A stretch of DNA of 64,000 nucleotides from Thelonectria olida (taxonomy: Eukaryota > Ascomycota > Sordariomycetes > Hypocreales > Nectriaceae): assembly GCA_020736575.1 (NCBI GenBank), contig JAGPYM010000035.1, positions 248,001-312,000 on the forward strand, given 5' to 3'. Made by a program: the position numbers and the translations under genes. Each line of letters opens with the position of its first letter. The stretch's first letter is position 1. Below the pieces are notes generated by a model. It saw only the letters and a program-made list of their open reading frames with translations, was not told where the DNA came from and made no database searches. Of the stretch, positions 55,476-64,000 are shown one piece after another.

Positions 55476-56819
55476 TTAAGAGGGAGGAGCGCCAATGTAA
55501 ACAGTCAGACTGCCAACATTGCCCGAAGAAACAGTACCAGAGGCATTCTCGTTTCCATCAGGGTTGACATCGTCATACGCAAAAGCATAGCCCTTACCAT
55601 CCGACTCATAGTTGTGCACAATGCGGCTGTAGTGGTTGGTAGGGTTGACTGCGTAGTATGAGTCCTGACCCAGACTGGGCTGTGTGTCACCGCCGTCGAT
55701 AAGGAGCGTGGAGCGGACAAAGGCAGCACAGAGTCGCGGGACAACGGCGTAGTGGATAGCGTTATCCCCGTCCAGAAAGCCGAAAGGCCCGCTGTTGCAG
55801 CCCCAGATATCCTTGGCCGAGGGCTTTGCGTAGCTGCGGTTGTCGCCATCACAGGAGAGGACGTCTCCCGAGACTCTGCAAGCGACATTTCCAGCATCAG
55901 TCTGAGTGTTGATTGTCAAAGTCTGGCTGGAATACTTGGTCCAGACATCGTCGACGTAAGTGGACCAGTAGTTGGCAAACGCATCGGGGTTAATGTCGTT
56001 GTAATCGTTGGGTGAAAGGACGCGAACAGGTGTTCCGGCACTGTTAGCAATGCACATTGAGCTCCAGGGAAAGCCATCGGAGTTTTGGGAGACCAGGTCA
56101 TTGCAGATCTTGCTAACGCTGCCCTCTTGAAGGCCGTACGCGCTCTGTGAGCTACCGTCGTTGACAGATAGGAACATGCCGAGAATGATGCCGACGAAGT
56201 CGACGTAGCTGATGTTGGCGTACAAAACTCCGTTGGTGTAAGTGAACTCGACAAAGCCCCAGTTGAGACCAGCACTGGCGTCCTGTAGATTCGTCACCGA
56301 AGGCTGAACCAAGCCATCACCGGTGCCAGTGCTAACCATGTAGAAGGTAAGTTCGCCTTCAACAAAGTATATGCGTCCGGAGCTCATCTCAATGGGCAGA
56401 GTGAACTCGAGCGTCTGGCCCTTCGTGCTGATAGGGATGGCAAGGTTCTGAGTAATCGGGACGGGAACTCCGGAACCACCCGACGAAGGGTAGATCAAGG
56501 ATCCATCAGCACCGACAAAGACAACGGCGCCAGCAGAGTCTAGGCCAGAGATATAGGCATTGACCGAGCTACCACTGAAGTTGTTGACAAACTTGAGAGG
56601 GAGGTTGGCCGTGGTAGCTCGTCGGGTAGCCGTATGAGTGCTGTTGTCATGGATGGTACCGTTGAGTGTGTTGTTGAAAGTGACTTCAACGTCCTTGATG
56701 CCACCGGGGTCTACAATAGTGAATCCCTTAGGAGTTAGAGTGCCTCTGGGGACCATTGGGCGAGAAGGAGCAGCGGACACAACGCCGATCAAGGCGGCGA
56801 GGAAAATGAATGGACGCAT
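55476..56819 (-). CDS. Secreted GH64 beta-1,3-glucanase (thaumatin-like fold)
   Basis: Single exon of 447 residues. A signal peptide (MRPFIFLAALIGVVSAAPS, cleavage near 16-18) is followed by a short propeptide-like region with NNT, NGT and NST sequons. The catalytic part begins with LPLKFVNNFSGSSVNAYISG and includes GRIYFVEGELTFYMVSTGTG, LNWGFVEFTYTNGVLYANIS, VDFVGIILGMFLSVNDG and DVWTKYSSQTLTI, the pattern of GH64 enzymes, which release laminaripentaose-type products from beta-1,3-glucan. The C-terminus NPTNHYSRIVHNYESDGKGY then FAYDDVNPDG is diagnostic. Probable role: fungal wall remodelling or attack on other fungi or host callose. Start is the only Met compatible with the signal peptide. 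Confidence 0.92.
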   Translation of the reverse strand: MRPFIFLAALIGVVSAAPSRPMVPRGTLTPKGFTIVDPGGIKDVEVTFNNTLNGTIHDNSTHTATRRATTANLPLKFVNNFSGSSVNAYISGLDSAGAVVFVGADGSLIYPSSGGSGVPVPITQNLAIPISTKGQTLEFTLPIEMSSGRIYFVEGELTFYMVSTGTGDGLVQPSVTNLQDASAGLNWGFVEFTYTNGVLYANISYVDFVGIILGMFLSVNDGSSQSAYGLQEGSVSKICNDLVSQNSDGFPWSSMCIANSAGTPVRVLSPNDYNDINPDAFANYWSTYVDDVWTKYSSQTLTINTQTDAGNVACRVSGDVLSCDGDNRSYAKPSAKDIWGCNSGPFGFLDGDNAIHYAVVPRLCAAFVRSTLLIDGGDTQPSLGQDSYYAVNPTNHYSRIVHNYESDGKGYAFAYDDVNPDGNENASGTVSSGNVGSLTVYIGAPPS

Positions 56820-58225
56820 ATTGATGCTGAATGAATGAGTGTAATGTCAAAAGAGTGACGGTTGAAAGAAAATTCAACAAAAGACAGAATGAAACAACCA
56901 AAACTGAAGAAACGACTACAGAGCAGAAACATTCATTATTCATCGGGAGCAACACACAGTATTATAGTCGTTCATTCATCATGGCTGCCTCGGACAGGCC
57001 ACTTGCCTAGCATTATGCTATGATTTCTGGTTAACCGCCACTTCGCATGTGATGAAGGAGGATTCAGGTGAAGACGGCTATTCGTCTGCTAGCACCGGCT
57101 CTCTCTCCTTCTCTTACACTATATCCGACGAGAAGGATCAAACGTGGCGAGATCCCCGAGCATCTCAACTCCCTCTCGCGCTTCTTTGGCGCCGCATCGT
57201 CCATCGGCCCTACCCGGTTGTGGGGGCGAAGATCGACCCGGATCCTTGCGTACAGACATGGGGTTTGCTCCCGCTGCTACTGTGCCGACTGTGTTGTATG
57301 TTACGTTTCGCTGAGGCTCCTTTTCGTCCCATGCTCGTCTGCTCTGGTCGTCCGTCTTATTAGTCCATTGGCTGGACGGTCACTGTGGGGGATCCTTGTC
57401 AAGCAAGCATAGGGATCAGGATCAGATGAGCACTGATCAGAGTAGGGCCGACTGTGCTCTCCCAAAACATTAGCACAATGGCGGTGTTTCACCAAACAAC
57501 CTTCTTGTTTTGGAACCGGCCCCTGAGATCAGGAATCGGGTTTTTGAGTCGATCACGCGTTGGTAATTGCTTGCATGTGGCGTGACAGGGGAACGATGAG
57601 TTTGTGGCAGTCATTGGTTCATGTACGATCCTTTCAATTTACCCAAGATGCCTAGTCTGATAGATTGAGCATTAATTCCATTTCATCCCATTTTCGACAT
57701 GGAGTTCTGCATTCCGAGTGTCCCGAATAGGCACCGAGGACTAGCTGAGTGCTTCCACTGCTTCCCCCTTTGAACAATCCACATCTAGGACTTTCAGTGT
57801 CCTTAGTTCTGCGAGTACTCATTGCTACATTAATCTCATGATGCCCCCTAGCGGCTCTCGAAAACTGGATCTCGACGTGGCTGTGTTCTCATAATACTCC
57901 GTGGTTAAGTCGAAAAAGTGTTCGCAAATCAGTTGAGAGGAACGGCATCCCAGCACCCTTGTCTTTATGCGTCTTGCCCTCTGCACAAGGCTGAGCAATC
58001 ATAGGACGGGAATGGCCTCGGTTTCAGACCCACCTGAAACCCAGCGCCATACTGAAATCCTTTCTGTGTCAGCAAACCTCCGGCACTTGACAGCCATGCG
58101 TACTCGGCCATTATCGAGTCATGTGATTTTGCTCTTTGATCGTGTCGCGATTCATCATTGCTCTGCCATAATATTATACAAACTAGCTTATTCATTTTTC
58201 GTTTTGTCCTTTTGCCGCGCTTGCC
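56820..58225. other. Spacer, 1.4 kb
   Basis: Upstream region of the GH64 gene on its left side and 3' flank of the dehydrogenase on its right. Open frames at 57049-57412 overlap and show no family features. Nothing supported. Confidence 0.5.
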
Positions 58226-59325
58226 TTACAGCTTGCTCTGCTTGATCAAGTGCACATTGACACCAGAAATGGCCTTGCCCGTCTTCTCAAACGAGATGAT
58301 GTTCTCCATGCCCAGCTTCTCAAACCCGATATGCGAGTCCAATGACGCACCAGCGTTGTGTGATAATAGCTCAACATTCTTCATCTTGACGAGCTCGGGG
58401 CTGATGTGAGGCTCGTTCTGGAAGACATCGAGACCAGCCGCGGACAAGTGACCGCTCTTGAGCGCCTCCACTAAGTCGGCCTCGTCGATGAGCTTGCCAC
58501 GAGCAATGTTCACGAGGCGCGCGCCCTTCTTCATCTTGGCCAGGCCCGCCTTGCTAAGGAGCGTCTCTCCGGCGAATGGAGTAGCGACCAAGACGCAGTC
58601 GGCCTCGGCCAGGAGCGTGTCGGCGCTCTTGTGGAAAGTAGCCTCGAGCGATTGCTCGACGCTCTTGGGGGCCTGGACGACGTCGTTGTACAAGATCTTC
58701 ATGTCGAGAGCCTTGTAAGCCTTCTCTGCAATGCGGCGGCCAATACGGCCGAAGCCGATGATTCCCAGACTGAAGCCGGCGTTTGGGTTCCTGGAGACGG
58801 GAGCGAGGTTGCGGTTGGCGTCAACGAACTGCTCCGTGTCGCCTGATCGGGCGGCGACGGCAGACCAGGAGAGCAGACGGAAAGTAGAGATGATGAGCCA
58901 AATGGCGGCGTCGGCAACAGATTCGGTGCAAGCAGCAGCGGCGTTGCAGTACACGATTCCTATCGTCTCCAAGTCAATCATCAATTCTTTTCGGGGAGAA
59001 GGCCATGGCGGTGTTTACCTCGCTTGGCCAATGTCTCAGTGTCAACCCAGTCAAAACCAGCACCCGCGCTGGCGTAGACCTTGCAAGAGTCGGGCAGAAG
59101 CGAAATCAACTCCTCGTCCCAGTTGCCCATCTCACCGCCAGTGTTCCAGAAGGGACGGTAGATGGCGAAGAAGTCGCCAAAGGCCTTGGTCTTGAGGGCC
59201 TGGATGAACTCTGCGCGAGGCATGCTGTATGACCGCTTAATCTCGAATTTGTCCTTGAACTCATTGTACAGGTCGTGGTTCCATTTGATGTCGTCGCCGA
59301 GCTGAAGAACGATAGGCTTGCCCAT
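58226..59325 (-). CDS. D-2-hydroxyacid dehydrogenase (glyoxylate/hydroxypyruvate reductase type)
   Basis: Two exons (59325-59019, 58959-58226) give 346 residues; the codon for Gly103 is completed across a 59-nt intron. It has YASAGAGFDWVDTETLAKRG then IVYCNAAAACTESVADAAIW, LGIIGFGRIGRRIAEKA (GFGRIG near 171-176), VNIARGKLIDEADLVEAL with the catalytic Arg, the GLDVFQNEPHISPEL segment with Glu, and ELLSHNAGASLDSH with the catalytic His. NAD(P)H-dependent reduction of glyoxylate, hydroxypyruvate or other 2-keto acids in cytosol is expected; fungi carry several paralogues and substrate is not predictable. The C-terminus VNVHLIKQSKL could act as a weak peroxisomal signal (SKL tripeptide at the very end), which would fit a peroxisomal glyoxylate-handling role. 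Confidence 0.93.
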
Positions 59326-60146
59326 TGTGAATGATTTTTAGAATAGATAATCAAGGGTGAGTTATTGGCCAAGGGGAATCTGAAAGAGAATACGATATAT
59401 CCAAAGATGTTGGGTCCCCTGAGATGGAATAAATACTGAGCTTTCCACTGCACGACAGCTCTCCCAGCCCCGGAATAAGGTCCCCCAGCGTCTTGAACGG
59501 TCTGTCTGCCGAACCCCGCCACTCCAAACAAGAAACCCGAAGCCTGGAAATAGCACTTTTGTCCGAAACATGATTGCTATTGGCTTCAGATGGCCCAAGG
59601 ATCCACCCCCAGAAGCCCCCGTCAGAGTGGGGGTTCGGGCTTCTGTCCGAGGAAAGACGGAGAGAGTCGAATCAGCGTTGAGAGTTCCGGGCGAATGGGC
59701 CTCGAGGTGTAACAAGGTGAATAGATTTGGGGTACTGTTGAGGATTGGGAGTGATGGTCTCGATGCTGATCTGTTGGGAGGTAAGGCTTCACAGGAATAC
59801 TCGAAACGAAGCCGTGAAGTAGTGCGCCGTTCCCTGTTCGCAATTATCCGGGCTGCTGGCCGACTTGAACCCCCAATGGGGTTGCATGCAATGGTGCTAT
59901 GGACCTAATGAAGCGATGCTAATCGGGACCTCAAGCTCAGATGACACTCATCTTCTGCTCTCCTAGCATTCGAAGGAACTTTGACAAGTCTATTGGCACA
60001 CATCAGCGAACCCCCTGCTTTTAAAGCCACATGTCCCGACCTTGGTATCCCAATTGCGAACCCAAGAGCACCAACGGCTTGAATCACATACAAAGTACTC
60101 AATTCCTATTATCGGGTCATCCAAGGCATGATACAAGCAAAATGAC
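59326..60146. other. Spacer, 0.8 kb
   Basis: Promoter side of the dehydrogenase and 3' flank of the MFS gene, both on the minus strand. No gene seen. Confidence 0.5.
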
Positions 60147-61726
60147 TTAGTCCCTCTTCTTGAGACGGGGAAAGCTAAGCCAGACCAGCAAGACCACGCC
60201 GATCAAAGCCAGGATTATAGGTTGAAGCACCGCGACGCCTTTCTTCGAGGCAATTGCACCAATGGCAAAGGGAAACACAGTACCTCCCGTACCGCCAATG
60301 GCCATACCAAAGCCGATGGCGCTGACATGGATGTGCTTCGGTAGCAACTTGGTCGTCATCATGACGGCGCCGGGGAACATGGGGCCCAGGAAGAAGCCGA
60401 GGAAGGCGACGGCAACGGTAGAAACGATGAACTGCGGGACGAGCCAAAAGAGAAGCTGAAGACCGACGCTGCAGACGAGATAGATGCTGATGCATAGTCG
60501 CTCCCCGTAGCGTTCAGTGACAAACCCCAGCGCCGCGCGACCTAGGGCCTGGCCCGCCCAAAAGCCGGAGACGGAGGCTCCAGACGCATAAGCAGAGGCG
60601 TGTCGGACTTTGAGCATGAAGGTGACAACCCATCCACCCAAACCAACTGTTCATAATGTTAAGCTGAGTTCCAGTATGAAAGGAACTGCACTGGTACCTT
60701 CGACGCCCATGTAGGCAAAGAAAAAGAGCGAAGCAAGCCAAGTCACCTTTGACTTGAGGGCTTCTCTAGTCCCTGCCCCTGAAGACTCATGAGCGTGTTC
60801 AGCTCGGTAGGCTTGGCCGTTCTTGTGCCAGAAGGCAATCGTCAAGCCGATGAGTTCAATCGCCGAGGCGCCCACCTAAAGTCCTTAGCACACAATGAGA
60901 AAAGGCGAAAGACGTTCATACCATGACATAGTAAAACGTATACCAAGGCAGATCAGCCTTGACGACCATCGATGTCGCAATGAGAGGAGCGCACAAGGCG
61001 CCGACCGAGTAGCACGAATGCAAGAAGCCTTGAATCTGGTTCGCCTTGTCCATGCTCCCAATCCACGCACAGAAGCAAGCATCCGTCAGGCCGTTGCCAA
61101 AGCCACTCAGCATATTGCAGACGACGAGCACCGGGTACGGAGGGTGAGCGGCCAAAATGGCATACGTAGTGATGTGGCACAGCGGCGCCATGATGGCAAC
61201 CCCACGCTGGCCAAACTTCTGATGGATGCGGGCATTTGTGAAGGCGGCGACGGAGTATCCGGCAAATGGAGTAAGGAAGATGAGTGATACGACTGTGTAC
61301 GTGATTCCGTAGTATTTTTCGAGCTGTAAGGGGGTTAGAGAGGGCGTCTCACGAACGAAAGGGTGTGGGCAGGTTTACATAAGGGAGAAGGGCCTGATGA
61401 GGGGTTCATATTAGCATTTGGAACCTATTGAAATGGATTGAGAACCATCGTACACCAGTAGCAGCATCGTTCATGCCCGCAATAATGAACGAAACGAAAG
61501 AGAATGCCAGTCTCGGAACATTTGCTCTTGGCTTGTTCCATCTCTCCAGTTCGAGCTGCGCATTTGGAGGGGGCTCATCCGACTCGGTGACGCCACTTTC
61601 CACGGCGGGCTCAATGGCAGCTGGGGCGTCATCTTTCGATTCGTGTCTTGGTCGAAGTGAGGCGAGAGGAATTGATTCTACGGTAGAGACATGGCTCTCG
61701 GCCTGAATTGTCGTTGTTGTCGACAT
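60147..61726 (-). CDS. MFS transporter, fucose-permease/BSC6-like
   Basis: Five exons (61726-61454, 61393-61379, 61323-60922, 60875-60698, 60646-60147) give 455 residues. The acidic N-terminus is followed by SFVSFIIAGMNDAATGALLP, a family hallmark; its last residues (ALLPY) come from a 15-nt microexon, after which LEKYYGITYTVVSLIFLTPF continues. Further marks are GNGLTDACFCAWIGSM, YMGVEVGLGGWVVTFML (rebuilt across intron 4), GFWAGQALGRAALGFVTERY and FLGFFLGPMFPGAVMMTTKL, then GFGMAIGGTGGTVFPFAIGA. Relatives are the fungal fucose-permease-like and bypass-of-stop-codon-6 proteins; no sugar specificity is proven for them. Plasma membrane, 11-12 helices. It lies head to tail behind the hydroxyacid dehydrogenase with an 821-bp gap. 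Confidence 0.9.
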
Positions 61727-64000
61727 CTTGGTGGACGTGATATTAGATGCGAATCGTGATGATTGATAATGGAGGATACGTTTCTAGTCAGCATAGCCAT
61801 CACTTCCCCGCGTGCTCTTATGACGCACTTGGCACTTGGCGCGCTAATCCCTTTTGCATTGAACTGTCAACGTAAATGTCCGCCCTACCCTAGGTAGTTC
61901 ATGAGACAGGCAGGCTAAAATCTCTCGTCTATATCGAATCCATCGCTGATTCGTTTACCAGCAAGGAAGGTCCCTACCTATTGGTGCCGATTTAGGTTGC
62001 GAAAGTAAGGCACTTAAAATCTATCTGAGAGTATGCCACGAGGCGGTGTTACATCTAGATTACCCTATAGCAACTTTACCTTCGTGGGTGGATTTGAAGA
62101 GTTCCAGTAGCTTCCTCTATATCCACCTTCTGCCATACCTCGTTCAATAAGGAGAAGGAGGGAGACAAATGCCAACCTGGCCTGAACAGATTCGCCCGTC
62201 GTAGGAACTTGAAACTGATTGCCAATCTTGATTCAGCCTCCGAATACTGTTCATTGCACCTACATGCGTGCTTCCCTACACCCCCTGTACTGTAAGCTGT
62301 CTACTGAAGCTCACACATATGTCATCTACATCGGCCTCCTGGATCTATATACAACGTGCAGAGGTGTGCATTTCCGGCTTCAAACCAACAATCAAAGAAG
62401 AGCCTCCTGGGGCGTGTTATCTTCTGTCTTGTTCCTTCATTGCGTCACCTTCAGCCATCCGTTTCTCTCAAGCAAACGACGTGTTTCTCTTGTTGGTGAT
62501 GTTATGTTATGTGCATTGGAAATTCCATCTCGGCTGGTTTCTCTCCTTGCTGTCTGTGGCTGTTGACGTCGCTTGTGTTGTCAATTTCAATCAGTCCAGC
62601 CGAGTGCGAGCCCTTGCTCTCATCTACAGTTGGTGAGATTCGTTTCTATTATCAATGGGCCTGTTGGACCAGCATCTACGCTTACATCTCTTCTCTTGGC
62701 GCAAAGAAAATGGGATTTTTATCAGTAAGGTATTGTGGTTAGAGGCCGACCTGACTAGGGAGGGATACGCTTTCTAGTGAGTAGAACTTTTAAGATTTCC
62801 TATGACAGCTGTAAAACAACTTGGTATATGAACGTTGCTATTATCGTTACGCTTTGCTTTTTCATCTTGTTCCTCCTTGTCCCCGGGATATTCTGGGAGA
62901 GAACCCCATTTGGGCACTTCGGAAGCCGTCTCACAAGTCAAAACCTTTTACGAGTGTTGTCCTGTCAACCAACACGAGATCTCACCATTGGCCGGCGACG
63001 GAACGCAACAGCCTGCACCGCTTGTTTCGACCTCAATGGAACCAGAATAGCAAACAAAAGAGTTGCTTTGCAAGAGCCTATAGTTTAAGGGCGATGCAGA
63101 AAGCTTGATGCAGACACGTTCATGAGCGCAAAGGTCCTCATCACCCAAGACCCTCGTCAGCAACTCGTTCGCTCCCGTCCTTTACTCAAAACTCGAAGCC
63201 CTACCCTGGGAGCCAAAGCTATCCACCTCTTCCATCTGGGTGGAAGGCAGCCGGCTTGTCTGAGCAATGGACAGCGGTTCCAGCTCCTTGACACAAGCCG
63301 AGAATCTGATTGCCGAACATGAAACACTACGGATTACGCTGGACGGCCCCATCGAGCGACATCGGAAATACCGGCAATGCAGGGCCGAGCCAGAACCCCC
63401 CACGTGCTGTAGCGTGATCAAGACGGAATCACGCAACACGCGGACCATAACGAGGTTCCGAGGCAACCAACGAACTGTTGGTTGAAGAAGTTGAAGCTGC
63501 TGTGGAGTCCAGCTCCACTGCATTGCTCATTAAATGAGCCTTTTCACTCCGTGTTCGCGGGTAGAGCGCAAAAGGTCCATCATGTGAACCGATCCATTCT
63601 TCCGTTGGTTCGGTGCAAATTTTTACCTTTTCAATAAACGTGGGGACTGGACAGACCTGTGCGCGTATCGTATCGTCGTTGACTTGACGAGGTAGTCAAC
63701 CGGTAGTGAACTTGCTAGATGGTCTTGTCCATTCAGCCCTGCCAACCTAGTCAGCCAAGCCAACTCGGTAGCTATCTACGGATAGGTAGCAATGGCATTC
63801 CCGTCAGAGTCCCTTCGGTAGTAGTGTAGGCTGGGCGGCCGTCTTGGTCGGCCAAACCGGGAACGCCCAGAGATGATCGGGATACCTCCACATAAACCGT
63901 CCAGTGAGGCGTTGCTCAGAGTTCATCCCACTCCCGAACCACTTTGCCCTCGTTTAACGCGCTGGCCATTGCGTAATGGCGAATGAGATGTCAGGGGCTT
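61727..64000. other. Spacer to window end, 2.3 kb
   Basis: No supported gene. Frames at 62219-62640 and 62777-63163 overlap each other and show no family features. The next gene probably lies beyond the window. Confidence 0.45.

Noticed and set aside
1..64000. tRNA, rRNA and CRISPR arrays
   Set aside because: I looked for tRNA B-box sequences and regularly spaced repeats and found none; the only regular arrays are the short fungal minisatellites described.

Overview
The window is nuclear DNA of a filamentous ascomycete, most likely a Sordariomycete of the Hypocreales type. Supporting signs are short 50-80 nt introns with GT-AG ends, several Zn2Cys6 regulators, a PDR-type ABC pump, a TRI12-like MFS pump, a fungal-rhodopsin-fold membrane protein, a pectin lyase and a GH64 glucanase. 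All exon structures below were worked out by reading frame, splice signals and family conservation; no alignment or search was run.

Left part (1-13 kb): the 3' end of a secreted pectin lyase. Next is a long TPR-CHAT gene of the caspase-like/NLR-associated kind, broken by three single-base frameshifts. A broken small membrane-protein gene then abuts a hypothetical multi-pass membrane protein tail to tail. After a gene-poor stretch comes a six-exon C2H2 zinc-finger protein.

Central part (13-24 kb): two Zn2Cys6 transcription factors, an NmrA/isoflavone-reductase-like enzyme divergent from the first of them, an allantoate-permease-like MFS transporter, and a COG4091-type NAD(P) oxidoreductase with a SAF domain divergent from the transporter. 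A 24-bp sequence just upstream of the second regulator recurs (19 of 24 bases) in the transporter/oxidoreductase divergent promoter. This looks like a small catabolic cluster with its own regulator and a candidate binding site.

Middle part (24-42 kb): an unknown protein with weak ADP-ribosyl-cyclase-like features, a LaeA-like methyltransferase, a truncated Zn2Cys6 regulator with a GC-AG intron, a full PDR ABC transporter convergent with a TRI12-family MFS pump, and a fungal rhodopsin-domain membrane protein.

Right part (42-64 kb): long gene-poor spacers with a 155-bp MITE (32-bp perfect terminal inverted repeats, 5-bp target duplication), a thioredoxin with a WCPPC active site, a GT2 polysaccharide-synthase-like gene killed by an in-frame stop and a 10-bp tandem duplication, a DUF1907 ester-hydrolase-like protein, a CCoAOMT-type O-methyltransferase, a secreted GH64 glucanase, a D-2-hydroxyacid dehydrogenase and a fucose-permease-like MFS transporter. 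Tandem repeats and a RIP-like diverged duplication lie in the spacers. I saw no tRNA, rRNA or CRISPR.
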